Source: Thermoplasmata archaeon
Lineage (GTDB): Archaea; Thermoplasmatota; Thermoplasmata; Halarchaeoplasmatales; Halarchaeoplasmataceae
Assembly: GCA_019594025.1 (NCBI GenBank)
Contig: JAFDUB010000037.1
Span: 1 to 14,106, forward strand
Length of the DNA stretch: 14,106 nucleotides
Direction of reading: 5' to 3'
In this document: positions 7,245 to 14,106 of the stretch, piece by piece
Layout: every line of letters starts with the position of its first letter
Numbering within the stretch: the first letter of the stretch is position 1
Translations under genes and position numbers: made by a program
Notes under the pieces: generated by a model
Seen by the model: only the letters and a program-made list of their open reading frames with translations
The model's database searches: none
Told to the model about the DNA's origin: nothing

Positions 7245-7347
7245 GCCACTGTGGCTTAGAGGTATAGCGATTCCTTGGTATGCAACAGGGTATCCCTGTT
7301 TGTGCCTGAATAGGAATAGGTCGTGGGTTCAATTCCCACCAGTGGCT
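7245..7347 (+). tRNA. tRNA-Thr (anticodon GGT) with a 31-nt intron
   Basis: The acceptor stem GCCACTG (7245-7251) pairs perfectly with CAGTGGC (7340-7346). The discriminator is T (7347), as expected for archaeal threonine tRNA. The D arm is GCT...AGC (7254-7256, 7266-7268). The anticodon stem ATTCC (7270-7274) pairs with GGAAT (7313-7317). The T arm GTGGG-TTCAATT-CCCAC spans 7323-7339. The anticodon is GGT at 7277-7279, with T33 and A37 in place, and the CCA end is not fully encoded. After intron removal, the anticodon loop is the standard seven bases TTGGTAA. A T-rich stretch downstream (7350-7366) probably ends transcription. Confidence 0.93.
7281..7311 (+). other. tRNA intron at position 37/38 with bulge-helix-bulge fold
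   Basis: The intron follows A37. It contains a 7-bp hairpin AACAGGG/CCCTGTT (7284-7290 with 7294-7300, loop TAT). Exon bases TTGG (7275-7278) can pair with intron CTGA (7306-7309) to form the central 4-bp helix with two G-T wobbles. This leaves 3-nt bulges TAT and ATA across the two splice sites. It is the substrate form for the archaeal tRNA splicing endonuclease. Confidence 0.8.
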
Positions 7348-7349
7348 CC

Positions 7350-7366
7350 TTTATCAATATATTTTT
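7350..7366 (+). terminator. T-rich terminator after tRNA-Thr
   Basis: TTTATCAATATATTTTT begins 3 nt after the discriminator and ends in a run of five T. Oligo-T tracts alone can terminate archaeal transcription. The same bases could serve as a TATA element, but the spacing to ATG 7376 is too short to start a message for that codon. Confidence 0.4.
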
Positions 7367-7375
7367 GGTTTTCAA

Positions 7376-7954
7376 ATGTCATTTTTGACACGGAAAATTC
7401 TATTAGGCACCGCACTAAATTACTTATATTATAGATTCATTCTTAGTAATATGCCCGGAAATGATGACATCTTCATCAATAATATTGAAGAACTAGAATC
7501 TCTCTTGTCAAGAGCTTACTGGATTGAAGAGGAATTTGAGCAGGTACCACAGTGGGATGCCTTTACTAAACTAAACACTAAATATAGGGATATAATCTTT
7601 AGCTTGGCTCACGATTCAGAGAAACATAAGAATAAAATCAAAAAGATGGCATCGAATATAAAAGGCATCGGCGTTGAAGCAATGAAAAACAATATCGGTG
7701 CTCGGAACACTGTTATGCTGCAAAAACATTTCATGGATCAAGAAATAATGGCCAATATTATGGACAACGATATCTTGGCTCTTGAAATATATACGAGAAT
7801 ACATGCATATACTGCGAACTCATTTATTGAAGAGATTTGGGAAGGCGATGATCCTGAGGAATTTTTTGTGATGTTGGATGATCTTATACACGGAGAAAAG
7901 AATCATATCGAGCTCGTTAAACCTCATGTTGGCAGAATCGAACGTATTCGCTGA
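7376..7954 (+). CDS. Small helical protein, possibly ferritin-like
   Basis: 192 aa from ATG 7376, predicted almost entirely helical. From residue 36 the pattern is that of a four-helix bundle: helix A with E51-E53/E55 (RAYWIEEEFEQV), helix B with LAHDSEKHKNK (H79, D80, E82, H84), helix C with DILALEIYTRIH (E137, H143) and helix D with LIHGEKNHIEL (E174-x-x-H177). The last two fit one half of a diiron ferritin/rubrerythrin-type site. The first half lacks a canonical ExxH, so metal binding is uncertain. The start is also uncertain: ATG 7376 has no Shine-Dalgarno and adds about 25 hydrophobic residues, whereas in-frame ATG 7451 lies 24 nt after a TATA-like element (7423-7431) and would give a leaderless 167-aa form. 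The gene looks more AT-rich than its neighbours. It has no operon partner; the opposing large gene ends 157 nt away. Confidence 0.7.
   Translation: MSFLTRKILLGTALNYLYYRFILSNMPGNDDIFINNIEELESLLSRAYWIEEEFEQVPQWDAFTKLNTKYRDIIFSLAHDSEKHKNKIKKMASNIKGIGVEAMKNNIGARNTVMLQKHFMDQEIMANIMDNDILALEIYTRIHAYTANSFIEEIWEGDDPEEFFVMLDDLIHGEKNHIELVKPHVGRIERIR
7423..7431 (+). promoter_or_regulatory. TATA-like box suggesting an internal start at 7451
   Basis: CTTATATTA is centred about 24 nt before in-frame ATG 7451, the same geometry seen at the ArsR-like gene. It supports a leaderless message and a shorter ferritin-like protein, but it could be a chance AT-rich motif in the longer coding sequence. Confidence 0.35.
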
Positions 7955-7981
7955 TTTAAAGCGATACTCCATAAATGCTTG

Positions 7982-8014
7982 AATACTTCTTTTTGATGTG
8001 GTCTATCAAGTATT
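7982..8014 (+). terminator. Imperfect hairpin downstream of the ferritin-like gene
   Basis: AATACTT (7982-7988) pairs with AAGTATT (8008-8014). An alternative inner stem TTGAT/ATCAA (7993-7997, 8005-8009) is nested in it. No T-run follows the 3' arm, although CTTTTTGAT lies inside the loop. It is a weak terminator candidate 28 nt after the stop. Confidence 0.3.
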
Positions 8015-8076
8015 AGAGAGGTATCTAAACAATATGTACTGGAGTTATAACTATCAGTAACAATTAATATTCCCAA

Positions 8077-8096
8077 TAAGAAAAAATAAAAAAGGA
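8077..8096 (-). terminator. Poly-T terminator of the surface protein gene
   Basis: On the minus strand, 16 nt after the stop codon, the sequence reads CCTTTTTTATTTTTTCTTA. Two runs of six T make a strong archaeal oligo-T terminator. Between the stop and this tract lies a C-rich stretch (complement of GGGGGTTTGGGG at 8098-8109). Confidence 0.6.
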
Positions 8097-8111
8097 AGGG
8101 GGTTTGGGGTT

Positions 8112-11100
8112 TTAAAAGTCTTCCTCGATTGTATCATCTTCCGCTTCAAGGGGGCCTTTTTCGTAGGGGTTCTCTTCTTGGTAGGTGTCTTCTTGGTAGG
8201 TGTCTTCTTGGTAGGTGTCTTCTGTTACAGGCTCCTTCGACTTTTTAGCCACTGCAAAGATGGCTATTATCAAAGCAAGGATACCTATAATTATGCCAAT
8301 CAGTGCCATGGTCTCAGCTGAGCTGATGCCCTCATCCTGGTCACTGTCTATAACCTCCTGTTTCTCTTGGAATTCCTCCAGATTGTTCTCAAGTGCAATT
8401 AGACTGGTTTCTAGTGTGTTTACATCTGCTTCCAAGGCAGATATGTCATCTTTTGCTTCGGCGAGGTCGGCGTTCAAAACAGCAATATCTGCTCTAGCCT
8501 CTGCCAATTCACCTTCAAGAACCGCTAGATCCGCTTCCAGAGCAGCCAGATCTGTTTGCAATTGAGCAACTTCATTTTGGACCACTTCGAGGTCTGACTC
8601 CAATGATTCAATGTTTTCGTTGAGCTCTACTAGCTCTGATTGTATATCCGATATATCTGCTTCGATGGCCTCTATACTGGATTCTAAGATATCTATCTGT
8701 CCCTGAAGGTCTGCGACCGCATCTTCCAGCTCTGCCTGCAAATCGTCTATCTGTCCCTGAAGGTCTGCAACTGCATCTTCCAGCTCTGCCTGCAAATCGT
8801 CTATCTGTCCTTGTAAGTCGGCCACGGCTTCGTCCAGTTGTACCTGGAGGTCGTCTATCTGAGACTGCAGGGCTGTTATGTTTTCCTCGAGTTGTACCTG
8901 GAGGTCGTCTATCTGAATCTGTAAGTCGTCTATCTGTGCCTGCAGGGCTGTTATGTTTTCTTCAAGCTGTACCTGGAGGTCGTCTATCTGAATCTGTAAG
9001 TCGTCTATATGTGTGTAAATGTCGTCTATCACTAGATATATATCATCGATCTCATCCCATAGAGCATCGATCTCACCCCATAGCTCCGCTATATCGGGCA
9101 AGTATAGAGCCGTTACTTCCAGCTCAGCTGTGTTACCGTATTCATCGTAGGCTATTACTCCGAAGAGGTTTATGCCGTTGACCAGGGTTGTCTCATAGGT
9201 GAACTCTCCGGTCTCACCCACATCTACGACTCCACCTTCGATCTCCACTGTTGCATCAGGGTCTGTGATCCCTTCGATGATGAATTCCTCTTCAAAGGTC
9301 AAAGATTCTACTCCGTCTGGTGGAGAGGTGATCTCAAGCATTGGAGGACTGGTATCCACGATGAATACTACCGTATCTTCAGCCGTGTGTCCTGCATAAT
9401 CTACAGCGCAAACTATGACTGAATGTGAACCATCTGGTATATCTGTAAAGGTATATGATTCTTCATCAACGTCTATCCAAGGACCGCCGTTCAATCGAAC
9501 ATTATAGTAATCGATCTCCGTGCCACGTGGTGTACTAGTCCACTCAACCGTTACTACATCTACACCAAACTCAGCACTATCTTCTGGCGAGGTTATATCT
9601 ACTTCAGGGGCCAGTGTGTCAACCATAAACGTTACTGCGTCCGTGCCTTCTCGTTCCGCGTCATCTGTTACCCTTACGATAACTGTGTACTCGCCTTCAG
9701 GAAGGTCGGTGAATACATGCCATGTCCTGGTATCGACATCAATCCATACCTCGTCCACGGGGTCCCAGACTTCGTAGTAGTCAATATTTGCTCCTTCGCT
9801 GTACCCAAGCCATAATATCGTAACACTGTCATCAGAGAAGATTTCTCCATCATCTGGACTCGTTATAAAGACCCCTGCTGGAGTTAAATCCACGGTGAAG
9901 GATACTGAATCGTTACCTTCGTTGCCCACATTGTCGACGCCTTTTACCTCTACGACATGTGCACCTTCTTCTAGTCCTTCGAAGGTGTACTGGGTATCTT
10001 CGCCAACGTTTACCCAGTCTTCATCGTTGAGCTTTACCTCGAAGTGAGATATTCCACTTTCTTCGTCGGTACCATCCCATTCAACAGTAACATCAGTTCC
10101 TGGGATTATTTCACCGTCATAAGGTGAAGTGATAGTCACGTCAGGGGGTATATCGTCCTCTAGTATTGTAAATACGTCGCTGGTATCTTGATTCTCATTT
10201 TGCCCGACATCCACAACAACTGCTCTTACCATTGCTTCATTTGTGTATTCACTGGGAACAATCCATAGATAGCTACCGGTATCATTCAATCCTGTTTCTA
10301 TATCGGTCCAGCTGGTACCGCCATCGATGCTGTACAGTAAGTCGATGTAATCTATTGGTTCGCTACCTTCTTGCGTTTCCCATGAAATCGTTTGTTCAGT
10401 AAGTTCGTACCATTCTTCACCACCTACAGGTGATGTTAGTGTTATCTCTGGGTCCTCATCGGGCGCCCCGGGTTCCTGGACCGCATCTGTGTTCATCTCT
10501 TCTTTACCGTTGGTGCCTACAGCACGTACGACGTACCACCACCATATATCATCAGCCAATCCTTTGTTCCAATCTAGGTATTCATACAGGTCAGAACCGT
10601 CTGCATCAAAGGTCTCTATTATATGGTCCTCGTCCCACGGACCCGACTGGAATTCAGAACGATATAGGTTGTAGTGACTGACTTCGCCTTCAACTTCGTC
10701 TGGGCTGGGTTGCCAAGTGATCAAGTTGTGCTCGTCTCCGTCCTCTTCTCCACCTGGGATGGCAAATCCTGCTACTTCCATACCACCGGGGAAGTCACCG
10801 ACGTGTGTAGGTTCTGCAGTGTTAGTGTCGAGTATGTATAACCCAGAAGGCGTACCATCGCCGAAGTAAGCGGCATGGTAAAGAGTGCCGGTACTTGTAT
10901 CATATGCCATGTCCTGTGCATACAGTAACTGCATACCGGTATTTCCTATACTCGTGGCTTCTCCTGTATCCATATCTATGGAATATAGATCTGCATCGGC
11001 ATCAACGTCAACTGTGGTACCATACATGTTTCCATTGCTGTCACAAGCTATCCCTATCATCGCAAAGCCGATTCCAAAGGTACCGACAACATCGGATGAA

Positions 11101-14100
11101 CCATCGCTAGGATCGACGGTGTACAGTGTGTCTCCGGTGGCACCGTAGAGGATCCCCGTGGATTCATCGTATGCTAGGCCGTTGAATCCTGGTGTCGATC
11201 CCACATAGGTCATCGATCCATCGGTCTCGTCGATGGTCCAGAGACCTCCTTCATATTGACAGCCGTACCACGTACCTTCTACCCAAGTAGCACCTCCGAT
11301 AAAGGCTCCCGCTTCATTGGGTGCGATGTAGGTTACATCAGATGGGTCATTGGGTGGGAAGGTGATGGAATCGTCACCGGGATACAGTTCGAAGGCAAAG
11401 AACTCTTCAGGAGCACCGGCATGCTGTACATCTAGGTTCACAGGTGGTTCTGGATCTAGACCTATTATGGTAAAGAGAGCGCTTTCATTTTGACTCCACC
11501 ATCCCTCTACATCATAGACACGTGCCCGTATCATAGCCTCTGTTGTGTGTAAGTTGGGTATGGTCCAAATATACGTGCCTGTATCGTCTATATTCGTATC
11601 TATATCGTGCCAATTCGTACCAGCGTCTGGACTGTACCATAAGTCGATGTAGTCTATGTCATACTCACCAGGTTCAGTAGTCCATTGGATATCTTCTTGT
11701 TCATCCGCATACCACTCTGCATCACTGTCCGGCTGTAAGATAGTTATTTCCGGGTGATCAATTTCGGGATCTCCTGGTTCCTGTACCGCATTGGTGTTCT
11801 GTTCTTCTACGCCCTCTACTGATACTGCTCTGACGACGTACCACCACCAAATATTGTCTGCCATGCCTTTACCTTCGTCTATATACTCATACAAGTTTGA
11901 ACCGGTAGCATCCACACTATCTATTAAGGTGGTTTCGTCCCAGGGTCCGCTCTGGAATTCCGAACGGTATATGTTGTAATAGTCGATTTCTTTTATATTC
12001 CCTACTTCCACAGTTACTTGAGCTTCAGTGTCTTCACTGCTAACGAGTAGTTCATATTTACCTAGGTCTGCTTCGCTTGTCTGCCATGTGAACTCGCCCT
12101 CATGTGTGCCATCTGGTACAAGCGTTACCGCCAAACTGTCTTCCAGTACACCGTCGATGTAGAACTCTATGTCCTGTGTACCTTCGTCCCCACCGATGTT
12201 AGTTACCGTGTAAGCAACAGTTACTATGTCGCCCGGATCTACCTGTTCATCATAGCTCACTATATCCACCATGAAGTACTCGCCTTCAAGTGGTATCATT
12301 CTCATCTCGAGTCCATATGCACCTCTGGCCGGATAATCGTCCTGCCAGCTACCAGGTAGGTGTGGATCCACATCCAAACTGGTCATGAATGAAGCATAGG
12401 GTACCGCTGGATCTTCTGGCGCTGCATCATCATCGTGTACAAAACCCTGTGGGAAATTTCCATCTCCAGGATCTTGTAACTCCATCACTATCCAGTAGTC
12501 TTCATTCGTATCCACAAATACGGGCTCGTCAAGTTCTAGTTCTATCCAGCCCACATCCTGACCATCGTACCAATCTGAGCTGGCAAGGAAGGGGTCTGCA
12601 GGGGCTCCACCGTCATCTATGCCGACATGAGCTCTCGCTCCTGTGGTATGGGGAGGTGTGCCAAGTGGTGTATCATAATAGGCCACATGGGTGATCATGC
12701 CGGGATGATCTGTAAGATCCAATAACATTCCCGAGTACCATGTACCTGCACCCGGTCCCCAGCCTACTGCATTACCCATGGCATATCTCCATTCTACATC
12801 GTTTTCTGGGGTTTCTACATGTCCATAGAGGGAATGCCACCCGTCTTCATGTTCCACCGGGACATTGCTCAGAATCTTATCCTCATGCGGTTCCGCTTTT
12901 TCAGACTCATAAAGACTGGTTGCCTCGGCGGATGCTCCAGCATCGCTACATTTATACCAACCATAGGGGACTTCGGCGCTTCTCTCTGAGTACTTTGGAG
13001 TGGCGCTCCTGCTACATTCGAACATACCGTGCTGAGGATCAACACTTATTTCTGAATCCTCTTGCGCATCAGGCCAATCTCCTACACTCGGTTCCCAAGA
13101 GACCAGATTGTCCTCGTCACCTTCTTCGTCTATTTCCTGTACATAAGCTTCAATGGACCAGCTTTCGTCAAGACCATAGTCTATTGTTCTTTCCCATACA
13201 GCTCCATCTAGACTTAGCCATCCAGCATCGTCCACGAAGGGGTCGATACATCCAAGTGGGAAGAAACCGTCTCCGAGGTCGTCTATCTCCATTACAATCC
13301 AATAATGTCCCGCATCTATTGCGACTGGATCGATAACCGGCATCTCTAGATATTCCTCACTACCAAGGTCTGTGTACTCCTCTGTCTCTGCTATCAGGTC
13401 ACCAGGTGAGGTACCGTCGTCGGTGTAAACTAAGCCTTTCACGGAGTTAGCCGAATCATAGTCATGGTAAGCGATATGTGTAATTTGACCCGCTGTGAGT
13501 TCGATCCTGATTGCACCGTACCAAAGTCCTGGACCTGTGAGACCTATTGCGTTATCCGGTACCGTTCTATGTTCTGCGGGATACATCCAGTGCCATTCTC
13601 CTTCTCCCATACCAACGTGTTCTACAATTAAGTTAGTGGGTGGTTCTGGGGGATAACCAATGATATCGAAGTAATCATCGCTTGTATCGAAATTTAACGT
13701 GGCGCCTTCACAGAAGACCCATACTCGAACAAGAGCTTCTGAAGTAGTTACATCCGGGATCTCCCATGTATAACTGCCTGTATCTGCGATTCCATCCTCT
13801 ATAAGGATCCAATTATTTCCTCCGTCTACGGTATATTCAAGGTCAACAGCGATTATAGGTTCATCGCCCTGAGTGCTATCCCAGAGGATCTCTTCTTCAT
13901 CTCCAGCATGCCATTCTTCACCACCATTAGGAGATATCAGCTCAACTTCAGGCGGAGTTACATCGGTTATGGTGAATTCATCGGTAATATAGCTGCTTTC
14001 CCTATCCTCATCGTCATATACAGTACCGCGTATCACGGCTTCAAAGGTGGGGTCATCTGGGATCAACCACATATAGGAGCCGGTATCATCCAATCCTATT

Positions 14101-14106
14101 TCTATA
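8112..14106 (-). CDS. Giant acidic modular surface protein with coiled-coil stalk and C-terminal membrane anchor (5' end outside window)
   Basis: About 1,997 residues are visible. The frame is open through 14106 and reads IEIGLDDTGSY at the edge, matching internal repeats (IETGLNDTGSY), so the gene continues beyond it; the TTG at 14093 is not a start. By position, N- to C-terminal: three full 'SPxGGEEW' Ig-like modules (about 13955-13660, 11770-11455, 10455-10160) plus a partial one at the edge; two related jelly-roll-like domains sharing ITHxAYxD and YWIVME...GDGxFP (about 13610-13130, 12800-12290); a CARDB-like domain (12280-11995); two FnIII halves with YRSEFQSGPWDE and IWWWYVVRAV; a propeller-like region with four LxxxDxxxxxxxxxxG repeats (11400-10745); three Ig repeats with ITSPxDG, then a fourth (10150-9110); a coiled coil of about 250 residues (9095-8340); one transmembrane helix, IGIIIGILALIIAIFAV (about 8300-8250); basic KKSK; and an acidic tail. 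The topology is outside-N, inside-C. It is probably an adhesin or cell-envelope stalk protein; its partner is unknown. Confidence 0.92.
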   Translation of the reverse strand, partial: IEIGLDDTGSYMWLIPDDPTFEAVIRGTVYDDEDRESSYITDEFTITDVTPPEVELISPNGGEEWHAGDEEEILWDSTQGDEPIIAVDLEYTVDGGNNWILIEDGIADTGSYTWEIPDVTTSEALVRVWVFCEGATLNFDTSDDYFDIIGYPPEPPTNLIVEHVGMGEGEWHWMYPAEHRTVPDNAIGLTGPGLWYGAIRIELTAGQITHIAYHDYDSANSVKGLVYTDDGTSPGDLIAETEEYTDLGSEEYLEMPVIDPVAIDAGHYWIVMEIDDLGDGFFPLGCIDPFVDDAGWLSLDGAVWERTIDYGLDESWSIEAYVQEIDEEGDEDNLVSWEPSVGDWPDAQEDSEISVDPQHGMFECSRSATPKYSERSAEVPYGWYKCSDAGASAEATSLYESEKAEPHEDKILSNVPVEHEDGWHSLYGHVETPENDVEWRYAMGNAVGWGPGAGTWYSGMLLDLTDHPGMITHVAYYDTPLGTPPHTTGARAHVGIDDGGAPADPFLASSDWYDGQDVGWIELELDEPVFVDTNEDYWIVMELQDPGDGNFPQGFVHDDDAAPEDPAVPYASFMTSLDVDPHLPGSWQDDYPARGAYGLEMRMIPLEGEYFMVDIVSYDEQVDPGDIVTVAYTVTNIGGDEGTQDIEFYIDGVLEDSLAVTLVPDGTHEGEFTWQTSEADLGKYELLVSSEDTEAQVTVEVGNIKEIDYYNIYRSEFQSGPWDETTLIDSVDATGSNLYEYIDEGKGMADNIWWWYVVRAVSVEGVEEQNTNAVQEPGDPEIDHPEITILQPDSDAEWYADEQEDIQWTTEPGEYDIDYIDLWYSPDAGTNWHDIDTNIDDTGTYIWTIPNLHTTEAMIRARVYDVEGWWSQNESALFTIIGLDPEPPVNLDVQHAGAPEEFFAFELYPGDDSITFPPNDPSDVTYIAPNEAGAFIGGATWVEGTWYGCQYEGGLWTIDETDGSMTYVGSTPGFNGLAYDESTGILYGATGDTLYTVDPSDGSSDVVGTFGIGFAMIGIACDSNGNMYGTTVDVDADADLYSIDMDTGEATSIGNTGMQLLYAQDMAYDTSTGTLYHAAYFGDGTPSGLYILDTNTAEPTHVGDFPGGMEVAGFAIPGGEEDGDEHNLITWQPSPDEVEGEVSHYNLYRSEFQSGPWDEDHIIETFDADGSDLYEYLDWNKGLADDIWWWYVVRAVGTNGKEEMNTDAVQEPGAPDEDPEITLTSPVGGEEWYELTEQTISWETQEGSEPIDYIDLLYSIDGGTSWTDIETGLNDTGSYLWIVPSEYTNEAMVRAVVVDVGQNENQDTSDVFTILEDDIPPDVTITSPYDGEIIPGTDVTVEWDGTDEESGISHFEVKLNDEDWVNVGEDTQYTFEGLEEGAHVVEVKGVDNVGNEGNDSVSFTVDLTPAGVFITSPDDGEIFSDDSVTILWLGYSEGANIDYYEVWDPVDEVWIDVDTRTWHVFTDLPEGEYTVIVRVTDDAEREGTDAVTFMVDTLAPEVDITSPEDSAEFGVDVVTVEWTSTPRGTEIDYYNVRLNGGPWIDVDEESYTFTDIPDGSHSVIVCAVDYAGHTAEDTVVFIVDTSPPMLEITSPPDGVESLTFEEEFIIEGITDPDATVEIEGGVVDVGETGEFTYETTLVNGINLFGVIAYDEYGNTAELEVTALYLPDIAELWGEIDALWDEIDDIYLVIDDIYTHIDDLQIQIDDLQVQLEENITALQAQIDDLQIQIDDLQVQLEENITALQSQIDDLQVQLDEAVADLQGQIDDLQAELEDAVADLQGQIDDLQAELEDAVADLQGQIDILESSIEAIEADISDIQSELVELNENIESLESDLEVVQNEVAQLQTDLAALEADLAVLEGELAEARADIAVLNADLAEAKDDISALEADVNTLETSLIALENNLEEFQEKQEVIDSDQDEGISSAETMALIGIIIGILALIIAIFAVAKKSKEPVTEDTYQEDTYQEDTYQEENPYEKGPLEAEDDTIEEDF
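8173..8217 (-). repeat. 15-bp tandem repeat x3 encoding DTYQE units
   Basis: Three identical 15-bp units (plus-strand TCTTCTTGGTAGGTG) run without interruption. They encode repeated EDTYQ in the cytoplasmic tail of the surface protein. Perfect DNA identity suggests recent slippage expansion. The number of units may vary between strains. Confidence 0.9.
8693..8854 (-). repeat. 54-bp tandem repeats in the coiled-coil stalk
   Basis: Three units begin at 8693, 8747 and 8801. The first two are almost identical and the third has diverged. Each encodes 18 residues of the form DLQGQIDDLQAELEDAVA. Eighteen equals one heptad plus one hendecad, so the repeat alters coiled-coil register rather than adding whole heptads. 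Confidence 0.85.
8865..9008 (-). repeat. 75-bp tandem repeat (about two units) in the coiled-coil stalk
   Basis: Units begin at 8865 and 8940 (CTGCAGGGCTGTTATGTTTT in each). Each encodes 25 residues containing DDLQVQLEENITALQ. Both units include an N-I-T sequon that could be N-glycosylated if the stalk is extracellular, as the topology predicts. Confidence 0.85.

Noticed and set aside
7323..7347. tRNA 3' end as an integration attachment site for a mobile element carrying the ferritin-like gene
   Set aside because: I found no second copy of the tRNA 3' end downstream in the window and no integrase gene, so only the position next to a tRNA supports it.
8098..8109. GGGGGTTTGGGG as a telomere-like or G-quadruplex element
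   Set aside because: Only two clear G-tracts are present, which is too few for an intramolecular quadruplex. It lies between a stop codon and a T-rich terminator, where simple sequence is common.
8693..9008. Regular repeats resembling a CRISPR array
   Set aside because: There are no unique spacers and the repeats are multiples of three within an open coiled-coil frame, so they are coding repeats.
12740..13336. Plus-strand open frame (198 aa) opposite the surface protein gene
   Set aside because: It is His/Arg/Leu-rich and shows no domain pattern. It is the shadow of a strongly biased acidic coding sequence on the minus strand.
14091..14093. TTG at 14093 as the start of the surface protein
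   Set aside because: The frame is open through the window edge and the residues before it (IEIG) match the internal repeat IETGLNDTGSY, so translation begins outside the window.

Overview
The window looks archaeal, most likely a Thermoplasmatota-type Euryarchaeon. The tRNA-Thr carries an intron between positions 37 and 38 that folds into a bulge-helix-bulge, which is a diagnostic archaeal trait. Several genes have a TATA-like box about 25-27 nt before the start codon or inferred transcript start, and two of these would give leaderless messages. The very large acidic surface protein is built from 'SPxGGEEW' Ig-like modules of a kind common in sediment Thermoplasmata. The phylum is inferred; the domain assignment is well supported.

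Layout: (1) Positions 1-50 exactly duplicate 1032-1081 inside the helicase gene, so the left edge is probably a chimeric or assembly-derived junction. Behind it, on the minus strand, lies the start of a small membrane protein (51-208). (2) 208-357 is a divergent promoter region. (3) 358-5748 encodes a giant Lhr-type helicase of 1796 aa, with a long C-terminal half of winged helices and an AlkZ-like beta-barrel segment. (4) Converging on it and sharing the palindromic stop CTATAG is a bactofilin-like protein (5743-6618, minus) with an N-terminal SHOCT-like motif. (5) Divergent from it is an ArsR-like winged-helix regulator (6777-7211) whose C-terminal tail carries the same SHOCT-like motif. A perfect 6-6-6 palindrome lies in the shared promoter region. 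(6) tRNA-Thr(GGT) occupies 7245-7347. (7) 7376-7954 encodes a small helical, possibly ferritin-like protein. (8) From 8112 to beyond the right edge runs the 3' end of a huge surface protein gene on the minus strand. It carries Ig, FnIII, jelly-roll-like, CARDB and propeller-like modules, then a coiled-coil stalk, one membrane helix and a short acidic cytoplasmic tail.

How they work together: the bactofilin/ArsR pair is the only clear functional unit. A cytoskeletal polymer and a DNA-binding regulator share a promoter region and a small interaction-type motif, which suggests that the regulator controls the filament gene and may contact it. The helicase, tRNA, ferritin-like protein and surface protein appear to be independent transcription units. 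The surface protein is a membrane-anchored stalked adhesin or cell-envelope component, and its modular recombination is the most elaborate structure in the window.
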